Positions 21,769 through 33,863 of a stretch of 64,000 nucleotides of DNA are shown piece by piece. A model generated the notes under the pieces. The model was given only the letters and a program-made list of their open reading frames with translations, did not search any database and was not told where the DNA came from. The position numbers were made by a program, and so were the translations under genes. Within the stretch, counting starts at the first letter, position 1. Every line of letters starts with the position of its first letter. Where the stretch lies: the NCBI GenBank assembly GCA_029204225.1, contig CM055106.1, forward strand, positions 38,220,036 to 38,284,035, read 5' to 3'. This DNA is from Diphasiastrum complanatum. Lineage: Eukaryota; Streptophyta; Lycopodiopsida; Lycopodiales; Lycopodiaceae.

Positions 21769-21780
21769 TGGTATCAGAGC
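21769..21780 (+). promoter_or_regulatory. primer binding site, element E
   Basis: TGGTATCAGAGC, a perfect 12-base match to the complement of the initiator tRNA-Met 3' end, immediately after the LTR. Confidence 0.92.
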
Positions 21781-22369
21781 TATTGTGTTTCAGGTTATGA
21801 AAGGATCAGCCATCTTTAACAAGGATTTGGAGGAGTTACCAATGCTAGAGCATGCTAGATTGATTTCTACTCAAAAATCAGCATTTTTGCATGTGTAGAA
21901 TTGATCTTTTGTAGGTCAAAACTCAATATAGGGTTATATATTGATCAATTCCGATTTCACACTTGGCTTACTGAAATTAGATGATTTTTGGTGCATTAGG
22001 AAGGTCTCATTGGAGGCTTCAAGAAGATATATCAAGTTTCTAGAAATTGCATGTAGAATTTGAGATATTCAATTTTTTGTAATTTTTTCAAAACCCTAAT
22101 CTGGATTGGATCTCTAGTTTGTGAGGTTACTAAACTTCATTTGAGTGTTTTTCAATCTTAGAAAGTGGCAAGAATCATTAGATTGAGGATAGATCATAGG
22201 TTGATCAAGATTTCACTATTCTATGTTTTGATTTTCTAGTTAGAAGTGCTAGAAGAGATTTGAGAGGTTCCATATCTTTGTGATATCTTCTTGAGTTCAT
22301 TTGTTGACATTCAAGAGAGTGCTTTGTGCATTGGAACAGGTTGAAAGAATAAGATCAGGTCACTTCAAC

Positions 22370-23146
22370 ATGGCTACAAGTGGAGGCTTTATGTTGGAGA
22401 GCAATGATAGGCTTACCTCAATCAACTATTCTACCTGGAAGGTGAGGATGGAGTCCTTATTGAAGATGAATGAGTTCAAGGAGATTTTTGTAGGTTTGGA
22501 AGAGAGACCAGCAACTCAACAAGATCAAGTGAGGTATGAAAAGAGAGCAAAGAAAGCTCTACACATGATCAAGATGAATGTTACCAATGAACTTCTCAAG
22601 GAAGTTGGTAAGTGCACATCATCTTTGGAGGCTTGGGAACCCTTGAAGAAGCTTTATGAATCCAAGTCTACATCAAGAGTTCTTACTCTTAGGAGGCAAA
22701 TGTTTCAAAGTTTGCAAAAGAAAGAAGAGAGTACTCATGCTTTTGTTTCAAGGGTTAAAGCATTCAATGATGAGCTAGCATGTATTGATGAAAGCATTAA
22801 GGAGGTAGAACTTGTTCAAGTTATACTTAATGGCTTGTTGGATGATCATGCTAATCTTGTTCAAAGTTTTGCTATTCAAAAGACTTTGCCAAGTATTGTG
22901 TATTTGAAAGAGATCTTGGTGAATGAGGAGTATAGGCTTCAATCAAGAGGAGGTGGATCTACATCGACATCTCATTATGAAGAAGATGCTATGTTCATCA
23001 AAGGCAAGTTCAAGGGCAAAGGCAAAGGCAAGTGGTCTAAAGGGCAAGATCAAGGTGAGACTTCTTCTTTTGGCAAAAAGAAAGATAAGTCTAAGTTGAA
23101 ATGCTTTTATTGTGGAATCAAAGGGCATTTTGCAAATGAATGTTGA
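22370..23146 (+). CDS. copia-type Gag (element E)
   Basis: The likely start is the ATG at 22,370 (MATSGGFMLESNDR), matching the gag starts of elements B and C; the frame is open from 22,301. It has NYSTWKVRMESLLKMNE, SKSTSRVLTLRRQM, LVQSFAIQKTLPS, a glycine/lysine-rich basic stretch and a zinc knuckle CFYCGIKGHFANEC at the C-terminus. It ends at a TGA directly after the knuckle, and the protease follows in another frame, so a frame change separates gag from protease. Confidence 0.9.
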   Translation: MATSGGFMLESNDRLTSINYSTWKVRMESLLKMNEFKEIFVGLEERPATQQDQVRYEKRAKKALHMIKMNVTNELLKEVGKCTSSLEAWEPLKKLYESKSTSRVLTLRRQMFQSLQKKEESTHAFVSRVKAFNDELACIDESIKEVELVQVILNGLLDDHANLVQSFAIQKTLPSIVYLKEILVNEEYRLQSRGGGSTSTSHYEEDAMFIKGKFKGKGKGKWSKGQDQGETSSFGKKKDKSKLKCFYCGIKGHFANEC

Positions 23147-23222
23147 AGAAGCAAAGAGATGAAGTTACAAGCAAATCAACTTTACTACTAATGATGAGGA
23201 TCTAGGTGGTGGTGATTCTCTT

Positions 23223-23963
23223 TTGATGTGTTCTTCAAGTCCAATATCAAGTGAAGGTGACAAATATTCATGTTGGATTGATAGTGGAGCTAGCTCACAC
23301 ATGACTAGTCACAAGGAGTTATTTACTTCTTTGGTCACTTATGATGGAGTCAAGAAAGCAATTCACATGGCCAATGGTGGTGAGTGTGTGATTGAAGGTA
23401 TTGGTTCAATTCCTATTTGTCTCTCTACTAATAGGAAAGCAAGACTTGATGGTGTTCTTTACATTCGTTCACTTTCAAAGAATTTGCTAAGTGTTGGTCA
23501 AATGATAGAGAAAGGATACATGGTAAAGTTTGGTGGTGATGCTTGTTTCATTACAAAGAAAGAAATCTTGGTTGCTAGGGGCAATAGACAAGGTAGACTT
23601 TTCAAGCTTGATGCTTTTGTTATGGTTAACAAAAAGGATGGAATGGAAAAGGAGACTGGTCTCAACTTTCCAAACTTCCCTTTTAGCATCAATAAGATTG
23701 GTGGATCTTATGCAAAGTCTAAAAAGCTTCCTTATGCTAGATCTAGGTCAAGATCTAACATGCTTCTTGGAGATGTTCATCTTTGTGCTAACTTGGCTAG
23801 TCTTGAGAATAATGATGGTGTTTCAAAGCTTCTTCATGGCAAGTGCAAGCATGCAAAAGGTAAGGAAAGAGCTAACTTCATCAATGGAGGTGCAGGTTCT
23901 TCCTTGGAAAAGATTGTTGTTAATGATTTCTTTGATCATATGGAAAAAGATGTTGCTAGGTGA
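23223..23963 (+). CDS. protease plus start of the unknown region (element E)
   Basis: Has the aspartic protease motif CWIDSGASSHMTSHKELF at about residues 18-35, GIGSIPICLSTNRKARLD, LSKNLLSVGQM and ARGNRQGRLFKLDAF. From about residue 145 on it leaves the copia protease pattern and enters the region shared with element C: NKIGGSYAKSKKLPYARS, HGKCKHAKGKERANFIN, ending VAR. A TGA at 23,961 interrupts the frame, but recognisable sequence continues in frame to about 24,245. Confidence 0.85.
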   Translation: MMCSSSPISSEGDKYSCWIDSGASSHMTSHKELFTSLVTYDGVKKAIHMANGGECVIEGIGSIPICLSTNRKARLDGVLYIRSLSKNLLSVGQMIEKGYMVKFGGDACFITKKEILVARGNRQGRLFKLDAFVMVNKKDGMEKETGLNFPNFPFSINKIGGSYAKSKKLPYARSRSRSNMLLGDVHLCANLASLENNDGVSKLLHGKCKHAKGKERANFINGGAGSSLEKIVVNDFFDHMEKDVAR

Positions 23964-24245
23964 ATTCATGAAGGAGATGGTTCTTCTACATTCTTTTGTT
24001 ATGATTCCAAGAAAGCCATTTTTCTAGCAAGTGGAGTCACATGTCCTCATAAAGAGAGTAGATCAAATGGTTCTATCAAGAGACTTGGTGAAGGAGATAG
24101 TCACAAGTCAAGAAGAAGAGAAGTATGTGAAGAGTTCAAAGTAGGATGTACTTTGAATGATGTCATTGTGAATGATAGTGAGGAAGAATCATTATCATGT
24201 GAGTCATTACCTAAAACATTGAGTAGAAGTTCTTGTTTGAAATTA

Positions 24246-24640
24246 GTAAATCGATCAAAGTAAAGCTTTGGCAGTACAACTTCGCCTAAATAATTGTGAT
24301 TTATAGGTGGACCATTCATGACAAAGTATAGAATTATCTCAAACAACATTCATAGATTACAAAATAGAGAAATTATTCTTGACAAATTGATAGAAGAACA
24401 TTACTTGAATTGCATAAAAAACCAAATTCAACGCAATACATTATTGAAAATTGAACTTGAACTACCATTATTGAAAACATTACTTGAATTACCAGTAAGC
24501 CTCTTTGCATAGTGCACTTGTTTTTGCAAACTATATTCAACCATCTATATCACAGAAAAACGAAAATGTATTATATCAAGTTCAAATGGTACATAATAGT
24601 TTCCAAACTTAAATCTGTCAAAATTTTGACACAAAAAATA
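24246..24640. other. unannotated AT-rich spacer
   Basis: Sequence between the truncated end of element E and the methyltransferase-like gene. No coding, LTR or repeat signal is supported. Confidence 0.5.
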
Positions 24641-24646
24641 AATCTT

Positions 24647-26970
24647 TCAGGTCTCTATGGAAGAGTATTCAAATAACAACATAGTAGCTCTCTCCAAGTC
24701 TCCCCCTGATTCTTCTTGCGATCTATGACAAACAAGATAGAAAAATGTTAGATGTGACTTGATGATGGGTGAGTAAAAAAACGTCAATAGGTTTTGCACA
24801 AGCGACTTACCATCACATATTGTTGAGCATATCAAATGGCAAATTTATATCATTGTCAAATCCGATTCCAATTCTGCCTAAAAGTGCTGCAATCTTCAAA
24901 AAAGTGCTCGTCCCACACATGAGATCAACCACCATATCTTCGGGCTTACTATGTTGGCTAGCTCCACGAATAGGTTGACCTTCATGTCTTACCCATTCAC
25001 TTTCTTGGGCCCTGTCTTGAAAAATGTCACTTAATTGCCTTCCAAAATGAAGGGCCCCAAAGTTCGGCGTGGACCTAGCATAGAACTCTCTATGGTACAC
25101 CAACAATGTGAGGCAATGAACCTAAAAAAACATCAACAAACATTGAAAGCATTGAGAAACAACTGTCTACAATAAATCAAATGGTCTTAACTTAAGTTGT
25201 GTTAAGGAAAAATATTTGTTTACCCTCATAGATTTGAGCTTATTCTACACCATACATGACATTACCTCACAGTGTGGATCCGAAGATGTCCAACCAAGTG
25301 GGGTGGCACTGTAAACTATGGATCTCTCACACAACTCCATACCCCATACTTTTGCTTGCTTATTGATCTTGACAGTGTGGGATATGCCATGGAGTGTCAC
25401 AAAGAACCCATTATCTGTAGTAATATTTTTAGCAACAGTAAATGCAGATTCACAAAGAGTATCCGACCACAAGTTCCATTTTGAAATCGTACCCTCTATG
25501 CCATTCACAGCTACTTCTGTTGAAAAGTCAGCAAAAACAAGCTCCACATCTCTGAAGGGTGTGGGCTACCATCTGATAATGCCATTATGACATAACACTT
25601 TAAGGTATTCGGCTTGGAAGTCTCTCCAAAGTGTTCCATTCTTATCAATGCTTGAATGAAGCCTACAAAAATATTGAAATTCGCCATTAGGATTAGCACA
25701 AGACTTGACATAAATCATAAAGAATAGTAATAATCTTACTCAATGTCTGTGAATATGAGCTTTCGCTCAGATGTAGTGATCAAATCATCCCCTTGAAAAT
25801 CAGAGGGTGGGTATGAATCATCATCAAGACCCATTGTTGGTGGCATCTCATAGTTCATTTGCATGGAGTCGTCGCTCACCCGCTCGCTTCGTTTTCGGTT
25901 TTTAGGGACAACAACAGGATCTTGTACTACATGCTTCGTAGACTTTTCTTTTAAGCAAAGTCTACCCCTCCACCCTTGACCTATTGAAACTTCAACTTTT
26001 ACTCTACAATTTATTGGAAATGATTATTACAGGTTATAGCAGCGCAATGTCGTCAATGCACATAAACAATACTTGTACATTAAGAGCAAAAACTTCTTAC
26101 AAGTTCTTCTCTCTCTTCCTGAGATGCGATGTTGGCGATTTTTTGCAATTCAACCTCCTCATCTGGAGTCCGTCCCTCAGGGAAGTCAAGCCACCATGGA
26201 CAGTTTAATTTTTCCCAATTAGAGAGGCCCTACAAATATTGACACTAAAACCATGAGTGTGTTATCCAATCGCAAATGTACACTGATGAGTAGATGTTAA
26301 TCATAGTAAAATGAAAAAAGTCTTACCGATGCAACCATAGCACTGGTGTACATGGACTGTCCACCCTCCAAATTACACCAATGTCCACATGTATTTCAAT
26401 TAAATCCCACGAATTAATCAAAACATTTATTATTTGATTGAGTGCATGAGAATGCACTTTGCTTACCTTGGCAATGGATACAAAGACTAGCTTCTCCTCT
26501 GAAGCCACATGAAGTTTGGGCTTGTCCCATGGAATAGTCATCACCAATCAAAAAAAGTCATCGCCATTTGCAGGATTGGCTACCTGAGAAAGCTTGTAGC
26601 ACTTTACCTTGAAATGGCGTTCTGTTTCCTTCATGGCATGTCCCCATGTTTCATTTCCTAATTTTGATGATTTGACTAGATATTCCTTTGTCCTCTCTTC
26701 AGATTCATCCTACATAAGAGTTCAAATTTATCCATAAAAAGACTTCAAAATTTCTATGGTGCTAATTATCATGTGCCAAAAGAAAATGCCATACCTTAAA
26801 GACAATCAGGCTCAGGAGTGCCAAAGAGCAATTATACCATGTCTTCTGAGCTCCTTCTCTCTTGGTCTCTTTTTCTAGATCTTTGCCCATCCATATCAAA
26901 TCTTCGCGAGGAATGTGTTTCAAAAGAGCTTCTTTGTCAACGATACTTCGAGTTGACGGAGGAGCTGGTC
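24647..26970 (-). pseudogene. methyltransferase-like gene, decayed but with splice sites kept
   Basis: Eight exons can be read on the minus strand: 26,795-26,970; 26,467-26,709; 26,327-26,365; 26,101-26,229; 25,740-25,980; 25,266-25,662; about 24,811-25,121; 24,647-24,722. Each has GT/AG borders and nearly all join in phase. The last large exon has NFGALHFGRQLSDIF, PIRGASQHSKPEDMVVDLM, then CGTST and LGRIGIGFDND. This resembles motif I (D-x-F-x-G-x-G-T ... I-G-x-D) placed C-terminally, as in beta-class DNA amino-methyltransferases. Damage: TGA in exon 2, TAG in exon 6, TGA near the end of exon 7 and one phase mismatch before exon 5. No S/D-P-P-Y motif was recognised. Activity is inferred, not shown. 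Confidence 0.6.
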
Positions 26971-26974
26971 CTAG

Positions 26975-28545
26975 AAAAATTCAAATGGAAATAGCTAGAG
27001 ACTTGATTACAACCTGTGTCACTGGAGGAGATGACATGACGGATATAAACATAGGTAGAGTGGCAAAAGAGTTTCAACCTCTAGTCATGCAAACTGGATT
27101 TCAGAGGATGGTGAACATTGCAAAAAAAGACTTTTGTCCTCCATTAGATTCTCTTGACTCTTTGTTGAACTTCAAGAGAACTTGTCGCTATGATTTTTCC
27201 ATGGTATGTTATTTCCAAGACAAGGAGGAGATATAGATAGGTGTCATGTGTTCAAGATGTCGACAAAAGGTGATGCCTCTGGAGTGTACCTTGTTGTTAG
27301 GATGAACAGAGAGAGATCTGGTGATTTGAAAAGAGCTTGGATAATGTTTGATCATACTTACTTTGGATCATACACTATGGATGGTAGAGAGAGATCATGT
27401 TAGTTTCATTGGGAGCAAAGCCTTAAAATTCACACAGATAGATATGTCACTAAAGAGCACAGAAAGCGTCATGTTGAATTGTGTGAAACTTGGAAGAATG
27501 CAACAAACAAAGAGATAGCAATTTCTATGTATAGGTAGATCAGAACGTGGTGGAGCACAGGAAAAGTGAGAAACAATGACTTCAGTATATGGATTCTTGG
27601 ATGAGTTGGTGGAATCTCATAATAGCCCACTAGAGAAATCTGATGTCTCCTGTAAGGCTTTAATTTGGAATTCACTTCAATCTTGCATGTGTATACAAAT
27701 TTTTATGAAGTATATAGACTAACATATTAACTGTTGCAGATCGTCAATGTTGATAATGTGGAGGCCCTAGCACAAACACCACGAACCAATTTGGCAAAGT
27801 CAGTGCATGGTAGTTGGTTAGCTGGAGAAGGACAAAGAAAATAGATTTCTCTCTATGATGCTACTATGATAGATCTTGCAAATGTCATTTTGCAAACAAC
27901 CAAACAAATTTCATTCAACGAGGGAAGACACATAGAACGTGGACCTAGTTTGCAAGATCTTGTTGATCGAGTGTTTTGCAGAGTGAATGCAACACCTCAG
28001 CCTAGGTTTGTTAATCGTGTGGTGCAACATGATGTGACAAAGACTAACATGGAAGAGAACCCAGAATTGCATGGTGATAGCACAACTTTTAGAAGAAAAA
28101 GAAGATCAACAAATGTGGAGGATGTGAAAGACTGTGATAGCCATAGACCTTAGTACACCACACATACTCGAAAGCAGAGTGTTCATGGTGGACGTAGCAA
28201 AGTGACTATTGAGGAAGAACCAAAAATTATTGGTGTTGCACAGCAAATTGAGGTGGAGACAGCAACACAAAATGGAAAAAGAGTTGTTGAGAGAAACGTG
28301 AATGATGCACTTTGGGCCATTAGAAGATTACCACCTAGAAGCAGACTCGGATATATGGGATGGCTAGAAGAAAAAGGGAGATGTGACCAAAAGATGGCTG
28401 GAGGAGAAAAGAGAAAACCCGCTCCTTGTTTCTTTGGTATGCTACAATATAACACATGGAAAAAAGGACAATTCATGTACTTTTGCAGCAACAGTGTTCA
28501 ACACACATGGAATCCCTATCGTAGCATTCAAACGATATCTGGAAT
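26975..28545 (+). pseudogene. decayed transposase-like gene
   Basis: Recognisable blocks in order: QMEIARDLITTCV, FQRMVNIAKKDF, KRTCRYDF; then after a 1-nt shift near 27,215 GGDIDRCHVF, ASGVYLVVRMNR, WIMFDHTYFG; a TAG inside ERSC/FHWEQSLK; TWKNATNKEIAISMY; RTWWSTGKVRNNDFSIW. A likely intron follows (about 27,652-27,740, GTAAGG to TTGCAG), then TPRTNLAKSVHGSWLAGEG, ISLYDATMIDLANVILQTTKQ and GPSLQDLV. The tail includes CFFGMLQYNTWKKGQFMYFC. The domestic-looking pattern (FDH, C/H-W-x-Q-S, W-W, TNLAxSxHxSWLAGEG) matches a MULE-like transposon ORF family I associate with mosses and lycophytes; the family name is uncertain. At least four stops or shifts. Confidence 0.6.
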
Positions 28546-28557
28546 GGCTTCAGGTAC

Positions 28558-30545
28558 TTGGCCCATAGCCAATGGCCCACCGTGATGTTGCGGATTCCTT
28601 GCTTGTTTCCTCTGGCCAGGTGGCGCCATATTGTCCACCCCATCTTCGCCCCCACCTTCTACCTCTCTTTCATTTTCTCAACTTTCTACATCTTCCTCTT
28701 CTTGCCCCGTGTTCCATGTGCGGGTTGTGGTCGCCTTTATGTGCAAGGTGCCAGTTTTTTTCACCATCGAAACGCTTGCTCTGCTTTCTGTCAGCAACTC
28801 ACATTAACCAATGTCGACCTTGCACCTCATCTGCTCCCACTTCGCCACCTGAATCGGCTTGGACCTGGATTCGCTCCCTTGATACTTTAGTCGCTTTTCG
28901 CTTAGGTTTTTCTCGTCCTTGTCTTTATGCACACATACCGTTTGCCTTGCGCTTAGACGTCCAGAGAGCTTTGTCCTTACCTTTGTCTCGTTTGGCTTCC
29001 AACCCTTCTGATATCGTAGCTTGGCATGCCTTTTTGTTTTTTCCTCTCTGGTGTTTGCCTCTGGCTCCTCGGGGTGGTAATGCTAGTCACCGAAAATGCT
29101 TTATGTCAGGAGATTGGGAAAATCTGCAAGAGGAACATTTCCTTCGCTATAATGCGCTTGCTGCTCAGCAGAATTGTATTTCGGATGGTGTTTCTATACT
29201 CCTTGTTCATCGTCGATTGTGTCGTTGTGTTTTACTTGGGCAAGTGGGTGAGTATTCTCGTGTTGTAGCTCCTATGAGTCCAGCGACACCTTCTGCTGCC
29301 ACCCTTCAGGCTTTGGAATTTCTTCATCCACCGGCAAATGATTTGTCTTCCCTCTTTTGTTGAGGACTTTGAACCTGATTCTGATTTGCAACTCTCAGAA
29401 TTCCATTTTCTTAATGCTTTTCTACGCAGCCCTCATCTATCAATCGAGGGTCCTTCTGGTATGGTTTTGTTTCTCGAGGGGCCATTTTCCAAAAACTTCA
29501 TGCGGCTCATAGTCCACTCGCTCAGCTCATCCCGTTTGTTCGCTCTTTTTATTCCATGGATGCACCTCTATATTTCAGTCATGCTTCTCACTTAGGTGAT
29601 GTTTCGGTTGTCTCTTCTGTTGATGGTATCAGGCAAAGCTCAGCGACCAAGTTATTTTCTACGGTGTGTTCCTCCATCTCCAGATGTTTTGGCTTTGCTA
29701 CAGGATTTCGATAATACTTTTTTATCAGATATTCTAGGTCGCTTGATGGGTTCAGAAACCTTTCATATTCCTGATGGTCAGTTCGTTAAACGACAAGTCT
29801 CTCTTCTCACTTCTTCCGGAGGTGTTGGTCTTACTTGCACAGCTTCTACTGATCCCGCTGCTTTTCTGGGGAGTTGGGTTTTTGTTGCCTCTACACTTAT
29901 CTCTTGGTTTCAGCAGGACAACAAGCTCATTCTTCTTAATTCAGTAGCTCATTTGGAAATAGGCATTCTTCCAACATCTTGGTGCAGCGTCTCCTCCCTC
30001 CACCTGTGCGAGCTTCTTTGCCTCCCTTTGAGACTTTGTTTATCCATCAGCGTGCTCATTTTCAAAAGTGTCTTTTGGAGCGGTTCCACTCACATGCTTC
30101 CACTCAGCTTTCACCTTCCGATGAGACTCTGGCTCGCCTTTTGTCTTGTGCAGGCCTGGTGCTAGTGCTTGGTTTGTTGTGCACCTTGTTGTTTCATTCT
30201 TGCACCTTTTTTCAGAGCTGTTTGTCATTGCTCTTTGAGTTAGATTGGGTCTGCCTCATCCAGTGTTGGCGGGTTTGACGAAATGTTTGGCACTCATCTC
30301 ATGTGTTGCCCTTCTGGCAGAGATCGCATCGCGACTCATGATTCCATTCGTGACGTATTGGCATCTATTTGCACATGAGTGCGGCTTTCATGTTGTCTGG
30401 GAGCAAACCCACATCTTGCATGTGTCTAATTCACAGTCGCCTCGCCGTCGAGTTGATCTCATTCTTTCGTGCGAGGGGATTCGCACGCTTGGGATGCCTT
30501 ATGGCCTTTACACTTTCTACATTTATTCCTTTGTACTCCGATGAG
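28558..30545 (+). pseudogene. decayed reverse-transcriptase-like (non-LTR type) gene
   Basis: Fragments in several frames: a C-terminal-type C2HC finger (CAGCGRLYVQGASFFHHRNAC); IPFALRLDVQRALSLPL ... WHAFLFFPLWCLPLAPRGG; GEYSRVVAPMSPATPSAATLQALEFLHP; an RT-core piece FVRSFYSMDAPLYF followed by VDGIRQ; RQVSLLTSSGGVGLTCTASTDPAAFLGSW; a region with HDSIRDVLASICT and a 1-nt shift into HECGFHVV and RRRVDLIL. These blocks match, in order, a plant and animal RT-related family with an N-terminal zinc finger and an R-Q/E-Q-G-D-P-L box. That box is degraded here and I found no YxDD. Confidence 0.55.
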
Positions 30546-30645
30546 TTTCCCCATCTTTTATTAATAAAAACAGGAACTTTTGGTTTACTAAATCTTGAAT
30601 TCCTATGACAACAATAAATGGAATTATAAAAAAAAAAACAAATCT
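30546..30645 (+). other. possible 3' end of the RT-like gene (AATAAA-type signal, A-tract)
   Basis: TTAATAAAAACAG near 30,560 and a run of 11 A near 30,629-30,639 lie just after the last RT-like block. This could be the poly(A) tail of a retrotransposed copy. No target duplication was identified. Confidence 0.4.
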
Positions 30646-33560
30646 AGTCCCTGAACAAGCGATATATTGGTAAATTACTAATTTCCTCTCCTTAAGGTCA
30701 AGGAATGAACTCCAATCATCCGTGTTAAAAAATTCAAAAGGCCCCTATAGCATGTGACCGCCATGACCTAGAGCCTTCTTAGTGCTTCAAATTAAGATGA
30801 TACATCACTGATGTTCTCCAAAGAGGGGGAAGTCCGTTTTGTCATCAATCTCCTCATTTTTTCATCCATTGTGCTTTAATGTCTAATCAATACATCGTGA
30901 TGTCCATTCCTACTAACCACTTCGTTGGAAGATTTTGGTGCTCACCTTTTTTTCGTAACACTCGATTGTGAATCTAATCATCACTTTTCTTCTACAAAAT
31001 GTTTGATAAATTTGTCAAGATTATGGTCACCTTTACTATAAGATCAAAATTGTAAGAAGTAAATTTTAACAAAACAAGCTCACATGCATCTTTGGCAATC
31101 TATTACACAAGCTTTACCACAACGATCAATCCATGTTAAAAAAAAATACATGTAATCTATGATGTCCACCCACAAGACGCAATACCATCAAACTCATCAT
31201 ATGGATAGCATGAATCAATGCCATGATGTAGGTTTAAGTGGAATCATGAAAATGAACATAATCTTGTTAGAATTTGTCATTTATACATTTATTGCTTAAG
31301 GCATCCACATTATTTTCAACATTTATAAGAAGAACAAGGTGCCAAGTTTATATCCCTTCTTCAAAGGTTAAGCAAAAACTTTGCCATGATATGCCACTAA
31401 AGCACAAAGCCAATGATATGAAGTTTATACTACCACATAAAACTATAGGTAACATCACATATTAGCATCACTTCAGCGTATTCAAGCTAAACTAGAGAAT
31501 ATAACTAGTGGTTAATTGCATCTTCCCTAATACAACAACTAAGGTTGTCGATGTTTAAGTTTAAGAATAGTAAAATAAGTCCAATCTATAACTTTGGGTT
31601 CACTCACAAAAGTAAATGGCCTCCCTACTAATACCATTAATCCCAAGAGTGAGCACAAAAAACTTTCTTCATCCATGTTTCTGGATTAACTTTTGTGCAT
31701 TCATACATTGACCAACATTCAGATTTCCGACTTCTCCAAAGGTGTAGACTCGACCATGATGAAGGCCATAAAAACCAAAGCCATTCAAATTTAAGTCCCT
31801 AGTTCCTCATAGAAACATAAGAAGTACGGCCTATAATCATATAGTTGGCTCAATCAAAACTCAAATTACGAAATTAGCTAATGGGCAAGAAAACAAGACT
31901 AAGGAAACATCCCAAAAAAAACTGAATCTTAAATGAGAAATATGTCACCAAACAATTACGGATGTTGATAATAAATGTAAGTATATAAACAATAACAATA
32001 ACAAAAAACACACTCGTTAACTCTAGGGAATCCAACGAACAAAACCATGAGCTCCATCATGCATAGATAGAATGTATGAATGCTACAACATTAATACTCA
32101 TGTCATCAATGCATAGATAGCATGGATGAATGCTACAACATTACTACTCATGTCATCAATGTCCAAGAGGAGCAAGTTTCACAACTTGAGATAAATGTCA
32201 AATGAGCTGAACCATACTAAAAGGAGCACATAGAGACGGTAGCCAGTGGACAACTTACACCATTAATGATAGAAAGTTTAACAGAAAATTTTTATATAAT
32301 AAATGGTCATGTGAAACACACAGCCAGCTTGATAATATTTTCATCAAATACAATATTCACCTATATTTGGCATCAATAATAATCCATCAAACTCATATTC
32401 TCTACATGAGTGGCTCACAATCCAATTTTCCTTCTCGATATTGTTAAATCTCCTTAAAAATTTCATCAACCCTGCACAAAACCTCATAATGGCATCCCCT
32501 TGGCATTCAATTGGCTCAATCTCATTGACTTGAATACAATAATCAACTTCAGATTGCACATCAATAACCACCAACTAACTACCCACCATCTTAGCCAACG
32601 ATACAACCGTCAATGAATGTAGATGATCAACAGGTTCACATGAAGAAACACTCGTGCAATAGATGCCCAAAGAAAATGCTTCAGGCTGGTAGTCAGAGAG
32701 AGAAGAGAACCATTGATCCAATCCCAGGATGCTTACAAACTGGCAAACAGGATTTCACTGAAGGAACTTTTAAATCATGGTAGAGAATGTAGACAGCACA
32801 CTTGCATGAATAATTCAAGGTGAATCAGCCGATGCAAGCTTCTACTTCACATTGAAGCTTCATTCTATTATACTTTCCCAAACTATCAAAAATACACATT
32901 AATTAAGAAACAGATCCCTGACCCTGTAGATTTCTGAGGGTCTAAGCCAAATCTAGTCTCTGACAAAAACAAATAACAAACAAAAAAAAATCAAACTAAG
33001 TTAGAACACTTCAATGCTGACATCCATACAAGAATTGTCAGCTCATAAACATAGAGCATGGAATAAAATTCAACTTTGTCGCTTGATCATGTTGTTTATC
33101 CCAATTAATTTTTTGAAATCAGATGCAGCCAAAAAGGCCAATAGAATGTGAAATTTTGGAAATAACCAATCAAACTAAAACAAGCTTATACTGCATAAAT
33201 GCAGAGCGAAACTATAATCAACATTTGCATGTGTATGACGTGAATGTAACATGACATGCAAAAAATGAACACGAGCTACCATTGCATGCAAAAAATGAAT
33301 GAGGTTAATAACTTCCTGTTAAAACTAGCAAAAATAGCTCGTGATCTTGGATCCAAGCTTCAAGCTTCTCTCATTAATTCAAAACAAGAATACTGGCTAA
33401 AATGGTAATGGTGGCATCTGTTTTCAGCCGAGGCTGGTCCATTCAACATACTTCAGTCAGACTTTACTAACGAGCGACATTAACAGGATTCAGTTCAGTC
33501 AGCAGAGATTTCTTAGTCCCTATGATGCCCTCAAACTAGCTGTGAAAAGAAAACATATAA
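30646..33560. other. AT-rich intergenic region downstream of the AHL gene
   Basis: About 2.9 kb with no recognisable gene. A minus-strand frame at 32,344-32,574 shows no family features. The only clear structure is the tandem pair at 32,061-32,160. Confidence 0.5.
32061..32160. repeat. 50-bp tandem duplication
   Basis: The unit GCATAGATAG ... TGTCATCAAT (50 bp) occurs twice back to back with three mismatches. Confidence 0.92.
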
Positions 33561-33863
33561 AATCAGTGGCCTCCAATCCCGTCAAAGAAACAATAATCTG
33601 AGAATTCACTTATTAGCATCTTGTTTTGTAAAAAAAGGCACTGCAATTCCACATATTGCAATACGATGTCAGCTACAAAACTGTCTCTAGTTAACCGCAA
33701 GCCAACGCAAAAGGTGGTCAGTAGTAAAAACCTGACCCTCTCCAGGTGACTGCAAGTCATAAACTACAACCTCTGGCTTACAAAGAAGGCAACTGAGATG
33801 AGAGCATCTTCAACTTTGAAGATGGGTAAGATCTGGTTTAGATTCAGACTGCTGCTAGTGCAG

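Larger units (their letters stand above)
21282..24245 (+). mobile_element. LTR retrotransposon E, 5' part (same family as C)
   Basis: A plus-strand element with a 5' LTR at 21,282-21,768, a primer binding site at 21,769-21,780, leader, gag, protease, and the first part of the unknown coding region found in element C. Similarity ends near 24,245 and no 3' LTR follows, so the element is truncated. Gag and protease are better preserved than in C and include the zinc knuckle. Confidence 0.88.

Noticed and set aside
24647-26970. Bacterial contamination as the source of the methyltransferase-like sequence
   Set aside because: Eight exons with GT-AG borders in phase and AT-rich introns show a eukaryotic gene.
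28572-29363. A 263-codon open frame as an independent host gene
   Set aside because: Its segments match a decayed RT-like family in several frames, with no intact start or domain.
32344-32574. 76-codon minus ORF downstream of AHL
   Set aside because: No family features and no intact gene context.
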